DNA of 64,000 nucleotides from Linnemannia hyalina. Lineage: Eukaryota > Mortierellomycota > Mortierellomycetes > Mortierellales > Mortierellaceae. The notes beneath the pieces are model-generated. The model was given only the letters and a program-made list of their open reading frames with translations. It had not been told where the DNA came from and made no database searches. The translations under genes were made by a program, and so were the position numbers. Shown here piece by piece: positions 49,509 through 61,200 of the stretch. Position 1 is the first letter of the stretch. Each line of letters opens with the position of its first letter. The stretch spans positions 496,001-560,000 of the forward strand of contig JAHRHY010000017.1 of assembly GCA_019671135.1 (NCBI GenBank), given 5' to 3'.

Positions 49509-50453
49509 ATGAACACCGACGAGGGTCAGTCTCAACGACAACAACAACTTGCATTGCAACAACACTCTTTACCCTATATCTCACCAACTCACTCTCTGGC
49601 CAAAGTTCTGTCAACTCACACTATTCTCCGCCCTTTGTTGTCACTTGCACTCCTCGGCTTTTTTTTCCTTTCTTTATAGTTATCTGGCAGGTTATCAACC
49701 AGCAGTTCTGCTCTTACAAAGTCAAGTAAGTCGAGCCACCCTCGTTGGACAACTCGCCAACTACAAGTCAATGGTCGGAGACCACTCGCAGTTTCTGTAT
49801 ATGCTGTTCAATCACTGACCAAAACACCATCTTATCCTTCTTTGGGCAATAACTACTCTTTCGACAAAAACAGGACGGCTACAGGAAACTTCTGCAGGAA
49901 CGAATACAACGCCACAGGTCTCTGCAACCGCCAATCATGCCCACTCGCCAACTCTCGCTATGCTACCGTCCGTGAGCAAAACGGTGTGATCTACCTGTTC
50001 GTCAAGACACCCGAACGTGCCCATATGCCTGCCAAGATGTGGGAGAAGATTAAGCTGTCAAAGAACTACGCCCAGGCACTGGAACAGATTGACAAGGAAT
50101 TGATCTACTGGCCCAACTTTTCGGTTCACAAGTGCAAGCAGCGTCTCACCAAGATTACACAATACCTTATCAAGATGAGAAAGCTGAAGCTCAAGGCGGA
50201 CGAGCGCCCCAAGCTGGTTGGAATCAAGAAGAAGATCGATCGCAGGGAAGCCCGGAGGGAGGTCAAGGCAGAGGCAGCAGCACGTTTGGACAAGGCTATT
50301 GAGAAGGAGCTGTTGGATCGTCTCAAGTCACACGCCTATGGTGACGCACCCCTCAACGTACACGAGGATGTCTGGAAGGAGATCTTGGATGGCGAGAAGG
50401 GCGCTCTTGAGGTCGACAGTGATCAGACGGACGAGGATGATTCTCAGTCAGAA

Positions 50454-50484
<31 letters not shown>

Positions 50485-50702
50485 AATACGTGTCTGACCA
50501 GAGCGAGGACGAGGAGGACATGGAGGACATGTTTGAGAAGGAGTACGAGGTAAGATGACTGAGTCTAAATGATGCTTGGATGTCATAATCTTTGGCCCTT
50601 GTGTGTGCTTATTGTCCTTTGAAATGACTTTGCCCTGACATATCTTTCCTTTTATTTTGACCTTCTCGTCTTCTTCTCTAGCACGAGACCGTTGAGCTTT
50701 AA
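49509..50702 (+). CDS. MAK16: MAK16, 60S ribosome biogenesis factor
   Basis: Nucleolar protein needed for early 60S subunit assembly. 252 aa, exons 49509-49524, 49680-49725, 49874-50549, 50682-50702. Conserved features in order: MNTDE, then [16 protein letters not shown] across two junctions, [20 protein letters not shown] (Cys-rich), [60 protein letters not shown] and a basic coiled segment. An acidic Glu/Asp tail ends the protein. The last exon adds only HETVEL. The first exon codes just five residues plus one base. Assignment is firm. Confidence 0.94.
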
Positions 50703-52809
50703 AGCATTTCACCAAGTTACCAATCATTTACAATACAGCATGAACATAGCATCTTTTCACACGACATTTGAGATCTGTTTGAGTGTTATTCGCTTAAAAG
50801 TATGTTTCCCAGGAACGTGAAGGCATTGTTTGATTGTGAAGATATGCATTGGTGGTTGGGCCAACGCTCGACGTTTTCGGATTTTTATTTCCTACTAGAG
50901 GATTCTTTTACTTGACGAAGTGGATAAGCCACCTGCTTGGCCCTGTTCAGACACTATGTGATCATGGACGAGCCAATGGTGCTTGAGGCGGTGCAGGAAG
51001 AGCTAAAGGTTTTCACACCTATCCATAACACAAGGCCTTATCCACAAAGTCTGAGTGCTGTTGGCTCGAGAACGAATTTTTGGTATCTGAGAGACGATAG
51101 GTCAAGACCATTCGAGCTACCTCGCCTGTTTTGTCGCCCTCGAGGATAGTGCATACTCTGGCCCGGAGCCGAATTATTGTATTTTCAATCGACTGGAAAA
51201 TCGAGCGCGGTGTGAATGCCTTGTTCGCTGCGACGCAAAACGTATTACATGCCAGAAAGGGCTACGCTAAAATCATTAGGGAGCGATACTCACAACGCGT
51301 CCTTGTAGTCAAGGCACCGTTCTTTGTTAAAATGCGGCAACGACGATACTTCCTTAGCCCTTTTCAGGTGATGCAGAGCAGCCAATGAAGGCTACGCCTG
51401 TTCTGACTGCAGTCGACGGCAGTATCCCCATTTGGCAAGTCAGCATCCCATCCATTGCACTATCTCAAATAGAAACGGGAGCATTAGCTCGGTTTCTTGG
51501 CAGGCAATGCACTCTGCAATAGCCTCCCTCCCTTGTAAAAGTCCCAAGCAGAAACAATAAACCAGTCTGGACAATTTGATCAAGTGAAGGCACACCCATA
51601 TTACGCTGAAAGTAGCACTATCAGCACCCACGGATCTTTACCGCGCTCTCCCTTGTCATTGGAAGGGGGTATCGGATATATAGCCTTGAGGCTTGCGAAG
51701 CGTGGACCAACTTCACACATCCCCAAGCAGGAATAATCACAATGCCCATTGATGTACATAACCGTTCACAAGATTGTTCCCATGTGACTGACCAAGAGAC
51801 ATGGGAATCCTGTTCAATCAAATCATGAGAGCAGCAACAGGGAAAAAGATGGAACGCCTTTTTAACCCGAAAGATGCACTATCGGGCCTCCGGACATGGC
51901 CAACAACTCATCTTGCCATGAAGGACGAGCTGTTGACGATTGAAGAATGAATTCTTCAAAGCTGAGCGAGGGTTAACTTCACACACTGCAATCCGCTTCA
52001 CGCATGCGCATATCCAATCTCAAAGTTTGTCTCAAATGACTGGCTAGGAGAAATGAGCACCCCGTCAATCCACTATTTGCTGCTGTCCTGCAATCCAGAC
52101 TTTACCGAACGGATTAATCACTTCACTTTGATTAGATTTAGATGAAAGCCGATGACCTTTGTGTGTGCACCGAGAGAATAAACGAAAAAAAAGAGACAGG
52201 AAGAGAGAGTGAGAGACGCGAGAGAGAGACGCGAGAGAGAGACGCGAGAGAGAGAGACGCGCGTGTGTGTAAGAAGTGATATGATGAAGTGAAAAGCAGA
52301 ATAGTGAAGGTTTAAAAAAAAGAACGAGGAACTATACAAAACAGAAGGAGACGTGAAAAACACGCATGGGAAATAGGGGGATGGTGTGGTCGTTTGGACG
52401 GCGAGGACCTTGTCGGCGGCATATATTTCAGGGAGGCAGAAGGCAGTACTTTTTTTTTTTTTTTTTCGCGCGCCGTAAACGTCACAGTATTGATTTTAAT
52501 CGCTCAGATATGCTTTTGTAAACCATAATGTGGCCTTTCCATCGCTGATCAACTCTCCCTCTCTCATTTTTCTTTGCTGCACTCACCATCTTCCTACAAG
52601 TCGACACCGGAGTAACCTTTCAGACCAGGTTGCAGGACACTCTCACGCCACCTCAATCAGCTCGGTCCTTACACTTAATACCCACCCATCTCCCTCTCAA
52701 CCAACAAGCAACTCGATCCGGATCAGCACTTGTTATTCTGAAACTTCAGCTCCGCCCCTCCTACTCCTCCTCTTTACTGGTCTAACAACAAAGCACAAAA
52801 CAAAAGCAA
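50703..52809. other. Intergenic with possible gene relics, between MAK16 and U1-70K
   Basis: 2.1 kb. The stretch 50930-51390 has short overlapping open frames in several phases and reads like decayed coding sequence, but nothing is recognised. From 52200 to 52275 there is a GA/CG tandem repeat, and a T-run lies at 52450-52466. The last ~270 bases are the C-rich promoter/5' UTR of the U1-70K gene. Confidence 0.35.
52203..52271. repeat. Tandem GAGACGCGAGAGA minisatellite
   Basis: Four imperfect units of about 12-14 bases (GAGACGCGAGAGA-like), ending in a GCGTGTGTGT tail. Directly visible. Confidence 0.85.
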
Positions 52810-54350
52810 ATGAACCGTCGTCAACCCAACGAGGACAAAGGAGGACCAGTCGGTACAGCGGCCTTGCCTCCCCACCTTCTCCGTCTCTTTGCGCCACGTC
52901 CCCCTCTTCCCCATGCAGAACCCCTGGATCTGGCACCGGGCCATGCAAAGGGCAATCACTTGACGCCTGTATCACATTTCCTGGATATGATGAAGGGTCA
53001 CGACACGGACTATGTCCCCACACTCAGCATTGCCGAACGGAAGAAGCGAAAGGTATATGTTTCTTACGGAAGTCTGTGCGGCGTCTTTGAGTGGACGGCG
53101 TTTCTTCACTTGCTAAGCTGCAAACAGCATTGAGAACGTGTTTACTAACCTAATACCTATACATTTTTGTTCTTTATTATTTGGTAGTTGGAGGAGAGGA
53201 AGAAAAAGTCGGACGAAGCCCTCAAAAGTGGATTGGAGGAATGTAAGTATGCGCATGCGTCGTCAACTGTCAATGATGATAGATCTCATGAAAATATCGA
53301 TTCTTAACGCAATTTGTTGTCATTTCCGTTGACCGTTTTGATATATAGGGGATCCCAACAAGGACGAGAAGGTCGTCGGTGACCCATATAAGACGTTACA
53401 CGTTTCTCGCCTGGTAAGGCTATGAACTGCTCAGAGATCATGACGTGCTGCATTCTATGTTTGTTGAACAGGTGGCCCAAACCCGACATTAACTGTTGTT
53501 TCATCACACATTACTAGAGCTATGAATCCACAGAAAAGGATCTGAGACGTGAATTCACGATGTATGGCCCCATAGAAAACGTAAGGCCAGCGCTTTATCG
53601 CTAAATGTTTGTCAAAGACACGTTGACCGTTCGGAGAACGTAAACCTCGCCTTGAACGAAATCGCTTACCGGTCTTATTGTCATCTCATCATTTTTTAGA
53701 TCCGAGTCGTAAAAGATGCCGAGGGCAAGCACACTGGATACGCATTTATCGAGTTTGAGCGCGAAAAGGACATGAAGGCAGCATACAAGGACGCCGATGG
53801 CCTGAAGATTATGGGCCGTCGCATTGTCGTGGATGTTGAACGTGGAAGGACCGTCAAGGGATGGAAACCAAAGCGTCTTGGTAAGATGATACATTTGCTC
53901 TCTATCTTTATTACTGAGACATGATTGAAAGTGAACTATCTAACATTTTCATTGCTTCGTATATGTTATCAATGTCACATAGGTGGAGGATTGGGTGGTA
54001 CCCGTATCGGAGCCCCACACGAGAACCAGACGTCATCAGGAAGAGACAACGGCCAACGCAATGACCGCTCATCTCATGGAGGCAGCGACCGTGGCTATAG
54101 CGGCAGGGACAGTTACAGCGGTGGTGGTAGTGGAGGACGCTACGGCGGCGACAGAGACGGACGCAGCGACCGGGACCGTGGCGGTCGTCGCCATGACAGC
54201 CACGGCGATCGCAACCGGGGCGGATACAGCGACCGGCCTTATGAGCGCGACAGCAAGAGGCGAAAGAGCAGGAGCCGAAGCAGAAGCCCAGCACCATCCT
54301 CCAGCAGAGGGCATGGTGATTCTCGTGGTCGTCGCGATAGCAGGGACTGA
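52810..54350 (+). CDS. SNRNP70: U1 small nuclear ribonucleoprotein 70 kDa (U1-70K)
   Basis: Core U1 snRNP protein that binds U1 snRNA stem-loop I for 5' splice-site recognition. 324 aa, exons 52810-53052, 53188-53242, 53349-53413, 53518-53580, 53700-53880, 53983-54350. The N-terminus has [20 protein letters not shown] and the helical region [18 protein letters not shown]. The RRM runs about 108-185, with RNP2 TLHVSRL and RNP1 [10 protein letters not shown]. The [20 protein letters not shown] extension wraps U1 RNA in the human protein. The tail is a [13 protein letters not shown] region, shorter than in animals. All five introns keep frame. Assignment firm. Confidence 0.94.
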
Positions 54351-55144
54351 TCTCTCGTTTTTGCTACCACTCTAGCGAACGCATAACGGACGAACGGACA
54401 AGACCCTTGCTATTACCATTCTCCCCGTCAAGCTTCCCTACTATATCAAGGTGGGCAGCCCTTGCCGAACTTTTTTTTTCATCTTCCTTTTCCTTACGTC
54501 CTCAGTTCACCCATCGCCGAAAAAAAGTGCTCCGAATGAAAACTATTGAACCCTCTTTCTCTTCCTTTCATTATCCCCACTCCACTCCACCAAAAGCCTT
54601 ATCTCCATCTTCCTTTCTGAAAAAAGCAACATATCAGTCCTTTCTTCTCCCCATCCTCACACTTTCTTCGGGTAAAAAAAGTTCCTTTGGCACCTTTCAG
54701 ATGTGTGTCATTCGATCGCCCCTGGAACTCTCTCTCTCTCGAGGAACCAATGGTAATTAGTAAAAAGGGATAGTATTTGACAAATGAATATGCGTTTCTA
54801 CGTTATGATGTGACCTGGTTAAGTATCAAGTTGACGGGTATGTATGATCTCTTTATGCATGTGGTCGGGATTGAACCAGTCTGCGAGGGCGCGTCTCAAT
54901 GCTTTTTGGTAAGGCAAGACAAGGCTATCTATGCATGCGAACTCCTGCCAAGGGCAAGGTAGGTCCAAGCCGTAGTCAGATAGCCTGTAGGACAAAAACA
55001 CCAAATGAAGAAGTGACTGTTCAAAACGGAGCAATGTGAGTAAACAGGGGGGAAGATTTCCGAGAACAAAAGGAACGCGACGAGTCGAAACCTTGTCTCC
55101 CTTAGTTGCACTTCTCTCCAACGACCTGCCTTACTTTTTTTACC
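54351..55144. other. Intergenic: U1-70K to threonyl-tRNA synthetase gene
   Basis: No gene. C/T-rich blocks at 54410-54740, then mixed sequence. A pol III B-box-like string near 54870 on the minus strand does not form a tRNA T-arm. Confidence 0.45.
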
Positions 55145-57853
55145 ATGCTGTCGGCTCACTGGAGGCATGTCAAACCAACACAGACAGCCACCGCCCTCCG
55201 TGTCGGACGCTCATTCGGACAGCTCCGTCTCTGTAAGCTCATTGCTCTTGCTTCCTGATCACTTCGGCCACATTTGCAAAAGGCAGCTGGTCGCATTGGA
55301 ATTGGCATGCTAATCTCTTTTCCATGACCATTCCTGTCTACAGCATCAACGGCATTTGAGAAGCGTGCACAAGCATTCACTCAGGAGAGGACGAGACAGG
55401 CAGAGCAACAACTGAAGCTGAGCAGTGGTATCCAGCAACCCTCAATTGAGATCCTGTTCCCGGACGGGTCTAAAAAGATTGGATCTGCAGGAACCACAAC
55501 CCCCCTGTCGATCGCCCAAGGTAATCATCCGTAGGATGTACAGTGATCAGTGGTTATATTTTCAAATTATCCATGGATGACTCTGGTTTATATCAATCAA
55601 CTATTAACTTTGTCCAAGTGATCTATAGGCATTTCGGGAAAGTTGGCGAAAACCACATTGATTGCTCAGCTGAACGGGAACACATACTGGGATATGACTC
55701 GGCCACTTGAACAGTCATGTCAGTTGGAATTGATCCCTTTCCAGGAGAACAATGATCGTCTCACCAACCTGTTCTGGCACTCGTCTGCCCACGTTCTCGG
55801 CATGTCTCTCGAGGCCAAATACGGCTCGCGGCTACTTCTCTGCGACGGACCTGCGATCAAGCAAGGAGGATTCTTTTACGAGTTCCTGTTGGCAAAGCAG
55901 GACCAGGACCCCTCTGTCTCTGTAGGGGAACTCTTGCAACAAAACTATCCATCGCACCAGTTCTCCAAGGACGAGATTGCCGACATTCAACGTATCATGC
56001 AACAGTTTATTGCTCAACGACTGCCCTTTGAACGACTCTCGGTCTCTCAGCAGTTCGCCTACGACCTCTTCCCCGAGAATAAGTTCAAGCAGCACTTTAT
56101 TGGCAACATCCCTAAGGACAGCGAGATTACGCTCTACAAGTGTGGACCCTTTGTCGATCTCTGCCGCGGACCCCATGTTCAGCACACAGGACAGCTGCAG
56201 GCCATGGAGATCTTGAGGACTTCGAGCGCCTACTTTATGCCAGAGCTGGATCGGGATCCAAAGTCGCCTCAGGCGTTGACAAGGATGTACGGTATCGCCT
56301 TCCCGTCCCCCAAGGAGCTGAAGCAGTGGCACCACCAGAAGGCAGAGGCTGAGAAGCGTGACCACCGTATCATTGGCAAGAACCAAGGGCTCTTTGCTGT
56401 CCATCAAGCCAGTCCCGGATCCGCCTTTATGCTCCCCCACGGAACCAGGATTGTTGAGCGATTAATGAGATTCATGAGACAACAGTACCGTAAATACGGA
56501 TTCGAGGAGGTCATGACGCCGTTGATGTACAAGAAGGAGCTTTGGGAGACGTCTGGACATTGGCAAAATTACAAGGATGACATGTTCCAGGTGCAGAGGG
56601 GATGTGACCATCAGCATCATCATGGCCACGAACATTCTCATGGACAGGAAGGCGAAAGCAGCAAGGAAAAGGCGCCCTTGGCGGAGGGACATGATGAGGT
56701 GTTTGGACTCAAGCCTATGAACTGCCCAGGACACTGTCTGATCTTTGACATGTCGACGCGATCGTACAAGGACCTACCCACCCGCTATGCCGACTTTAGT
56801 GCCCTTCACCGGTAAGTTGACAGCTCTTTCTGTTTTCAAGTTTCGCTTGGCAAGTATTCTAATTGATGTACGACGCGAATCATTTTACTCACATTGGTAC
56901 CATTACATTACATATTCAGAAACGAGTCAACGGGATCATTGACGGGATTGACGCGTGTTCGCCGTTTCCACCAGGATGACGCTCACATCTTTTGCACACG
57001 GGACCAGATCTTCCAAGAGATTCGTTCTACTCTGTCCTTTGTCGACACTGTCTACAGAACTTTTAAGTTCCCCTCCTACGAACTCGCCCTTTCAACCCGC
57101 CCCCTTTCAAACTTTCTCGGATCCGTACAGGAATGGGACGCAGCTGAGGATTCCTTGCGCAAGGCCTTGGATCAGTCAGGGATGGATTGGAGTATTAACG
57201 AGGGCGACGGTGCATTCTATGGACCCAAGATTGATATCCTGGTTAGGGACGCCCTGGGCCGGAGACACCAGACGGCGACAATTCAGTTGGATTTCCAGTT
57301 GCCACAGCGGTTTGGGCTCCAATTCTATGATCAGCAAGGCGAGAAGCAGAGTCCGGTGATTGTCCACCGTGCTGTGTTGGGGAGTGTGGAGCGGATGATG
57401 GCGATTTTGATTGAGCATACGGGTGGGCGGTGGCCGTTTTGGATCTCCCCCCGGCAGGCGATGGTTGTCCCCGTGTTTGGTGGAAAGGCTGGGTTGGAGG
57501 ATGAGGGTGGCGATAGTAGGGGGTCGTTGACAGAGTACGCAAGCCATGTGCGTGAAACGTTGTCGAAGGCAGGTCGTAGCCCTATCGACAAGCGGGACCC
57601 TGACGAGGTGGATCCAGTTGTGAGGATGGACGACAAGCACTACTTTGTGGACATTGATCAATCATCAGGGACGCTGAACAAGATGGTGCGGGATGCGCAA
57701 GTGGCCCAGTATAATTTCATTCTTGTGATTGGCGAGAAGGAGAAGGAGCGGGGTACGGTCAATGTGCGGACGAGGGAGGGGGAGAGGCTAGGCGAAATGA
57801 CGATACCCGAGGTTTTGAAGTTGTTCCAGGAACGCGAGGATAAGTTTTTGTAG
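55145..57853 (+). CDS. Threonyl-tRNA synthetase, predicted mitochondrial
   Basis: Charges tRNA-Thr. 793 aa, exons 55145-55232, 55344-55520, 55629-56811, 56920-57853. The start at 55145 is the frame that joins exon 2; it gives a basic presequence (MLSAHWRHVK...LRVGRSFGQLRLSS). A second ATG at 55167 opens a different frame that does not join. Domains: TGS (SIEILFPDGSKK, ~50-115); editing domain with HSSAH (139-143) and CRGPH (267-271); class II catalytic core with motif 1 region RKYGFEEVMTPLMYK, zinc-ligand Cys in MNCPGHC (~454), motif 2 RVRRFHQDDAHIF and motif 3 WPFWISPRQAMVVPV; then an anticodon-binding domain. A His-rich insert (HQHHHGHEHSHG, ~418-430) sits in the catalytic domain. Confidence 0.9.
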
Positions 57854-58295
57854 GCGTTTTAAGGTTGTTCTTATTAAACAGCAGAAAACAATAGAAATCA
57901 AACAGAGAATAAGCATTGTCTGTTAAAGCTGCGTATTCTTTCCCCTGAATTGGACCGGGGGGGGGGGGGGAGGTTTACTGCGGGGAAAGAGATGTGCGGC
58001 ATGCATGGTATGGTCTTCACCGAGAAATCGACATTGTTTGTTTCTCCCCGCTGCGGCCGGAAAGTTAAAAACGAACGGCGCTTCTTATCGCGGTTCGAAA
58101 TCGTACAAATAGCGAGGATCTTTCCAGTTATTCTCTTTTCTCTCAATCAGCCACCAGCTCCCTTCCAGTCCATTCACTCCACAAAGTCCACTCCCTTTTT
58201 CTTCCCACGACTCTCCTGCAATCTGCTTCCTTTACACTTTTAACACGTTTTGCATACCCTCGTTCTTTATATATACCCCTCTTGTACATCATTCC
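57854..58295. promoter_or_regulatory. Intergenic with TATA-like element of the second ABCC transporter
   Basis: Contains a G-run at 57958-57970 and a TTTATATATA element at 58267-58276. That element is only ~20 bases before the ATG at 58296, too close for a standard TATA position unless translation starts later. No gene seen. Confidence 0.35.
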
Positions 58296-61200
58296 ATGGA
58301 CAGCAATTCTTCGTCCGCCAACATGCTACAGGTAAACAATATTCTCATGTTGACATTCAAAGCTGTTTAGTTTGAATTATTTTTGTTGTTTTGCTGAACA
58401 TGACTGACACACTGTTGCTTTGTCTCCTGCAACCCATTCGACAAGCAATCGAGCGGCAAAAAACCCATCGCGACTCCTATTGACTATACAGAGTAAAGAC
58501 TTTCTGTCGTTTTTGTTCAACCTTTTGTTTTCCTTTCTTTGTGGACCCCGACCACTTTCAATTTGGCTCACGCGATCGAACGTAATTTCCCTCCCTTCCC
58601 TCCCATTGTCTTTTTTTACCATAGGCCCGTTACTTTACCTGGAGACCCACAACCCCTTCCACCAAACACCAATATCAACACTATACTCAAGGACACCAAC
58701 AACAATGACCCACCATCAGCTTACGACCACGCAAACGTCTTCTCTCGCATCACCTTCCACTATATCCAATCCGTCATCTCGACCGGATACCGCCGCGCCG
58801 TGACCGACACCGATACCGCCAACATGATGCCCCATTCTGTCAGGGTTGCATCCTCCTACCTGCGGTTTGAGAAGTTGTGGAGGCGGCATCTTGAGAAGAC
58901 TCGAGCGAAGGCGAAGAGAAAGGGCGCAGGGGCCGGAGGAGGAGGAGGTGGTGGAGAGGAGGAGGAGGAGGAGAAGGAGGTGTCGCTGTTGTGGGTGGTG
59001 GTGAAGATGGGCGGGTGGATGTGGATCCCGATTATTTTCTTTATGTTGATGGAGTCGACGCTTGAGTATGCGCAGCCTTTGTTACTGGATCGGTTGTTGA
59101 AGTTCATTGCGACTTATTCGGCTTCTTCGGGTTCGGGAGAGCAGGAGGCGCCGGAGCAGGTCTGGGTAGGTGTTGTGCTTTCGCTGGGTCTAACGGTGGC
59201 GTCGATTGGCGCGTCGGTGGGGTCAGCACAGTTTATTCAGTTGGCGACTAATCTTGGGATATCGCTGCAGTCGGCGCTTGTTTCGATGGTTTATCAAAAA
59301 TCGCTTCGGCTCTCGTCGGGTGCTCGACATGGAAGTGGAAGTGGAAGTGGAAGTAGTGGTCGTGCTTCTCCAGAAGAGGCGGAGGTTGGTCCCGAAGCGG
59401 CAGTGAAGTCTGACAAAGTCGCCGCGAATACAGGAACGAGTGTAGGCGAGATCCAGAACTTGATGTCAGTCGATGTAGTCGCGATCCAGTACGGTATCAT
59501 CTACCTTCCCCTTATGATCTCTACACCCTTCGAGATTGTCCTTGGTTTGTACCTGCTCTACGCACAACTCGGTCTTAGCTCGTTGGCAGGTCTGGGTGTT
59601 GTGCTATTAATGACCCCTGTCCAGGGCTGGCTGGCTCGGATGTTGAGCGTAGCCAAGGGTGTCAAGATGGAGGTCATGGATGAGCGAATCCGGGTTCTCA
59701 CCGAGATGTTGTCATCCATGCAAGTCATCAAACTCTACCATTGGGGACTATTCTTTTACCGCAAGATCGAGGCTCTTCGCGCAAATGAAGTCAAGGCGTT
59801 GAAGAGAGTTGGGGCCGTGATGGCTTGGATGTCGATCATGGCTACTTCTATCCCGACGTTGATGGGTCTCTTGTCGTTTATGGTGTATGCCCTTGCTGGT
59901 GGGGAAGGTCATGGACGAGGGTATTTGAGCCCGCAGGTTGTGTTTGTCAGTTTGAGTTTGTTTGGGCGGTTGGCGGTGCCTATTGGTCGTGCATCGAGGG
60001 TGATTAGCATGGTAATTTCTCTTCGTGTGGCTGCTGGGAGGATCCAGAGGTTCTTGTTGTTAGAGGAGTTGGATTGGGCCGTTGTCGGTTCTTTGCCAGA
60101 GTCAGGTGAGGATCGTGATCATGAGGTTGGTGCTATTGTTATTCGGGACGGAGTGTTTTCATGGACCCCTGCAGGCACCAACTTTATTGCCGCTACCACC
60201 GGCAACGACGCACCTGAGCCAGTCGATAACAAGAAGGATTTAATTTCAACACTTCAGGATGTCAACCTGACGATCCCCAAGGGTAGTCTGACGGCTGTGG
60301 TCGGTCGCGTCGGTCAAGGAAAGTCGTCCCTTCTCAGTGCCTTGATCGGAGAGATGTACAAACGGCAAGGATCGGTCCATGTGGTCGGCTCCGTCGCGTT
60401 TGTCAGTCAGCAGGCATGGATCCAGAACGGTACCATCATGGACAACATCCTCTTTGGCCTACCTTTGGACCAGGAACGCTATGCCTTTGTGATTCAGGCG
60501 TCTTGCTTGCAGCAAGATCTGGAGATGCTCGCTGCCGGCGACCAGACCGAGATCGGCGAGCGGGGGATCAACCTGTCAGGAGGCCAGAAACAGCGTGTCG
60601 CCCTTGCCCGTGCCGCATACCAGGATGCCGATATATACCTCCTCGACGACCCTTTGAGCGCAGTCGATGCTCACGTCGACCAATACCTTTGGCAGAACCT
60701 AATCGGACCCAGTGGATTGCTCAAGGACAAGACACGTCTTTTGGTCACCCATGGCGTTCACCATCTCGGCAGAGTTGACCAGATTGTTATTATCAAGGAG
60801 GGACGCATCTTTGCCACTGGTACTTATGAACAGCTCCTCTCTGCTGGATCCTTGACTAGCCAGGAGCTTTCGCTTTCGATCGAGACTGAGGGTGTCGCTG
60901 AGAGTGGCGATGATGTTGCTGTGGTTGCTGCTGGCACTGAGCTTGCCGTTGATGCGGACAAGAAGAGCGATGATGTTGTTGATGGCGCTGAGAGCAAGGA
61001 TGGTCAAGATGCAGAGGGTCGGTTGATCCAGAAGGAGGAGTATACCCATGGCGGTGCTGGATGGAAGGAATTCTTGACTTATGCCAAAGCAGCGTAAGTT
61101 TTGCTAACCTTGTTATTTTTGAACGTTATATTTCGTTGTTCATTGAAACGCGAATGCTTGGAATCACGCCTAACCCTCAATGTGTTCTTTTGTAACTAAC

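Noticed and set aside
54868..54885. B-box-like GGTTCAATCCC on the minus strand
   Set aside because: The T-stem would have only three of five pairs, and no cloverleaf can be drawn around it.
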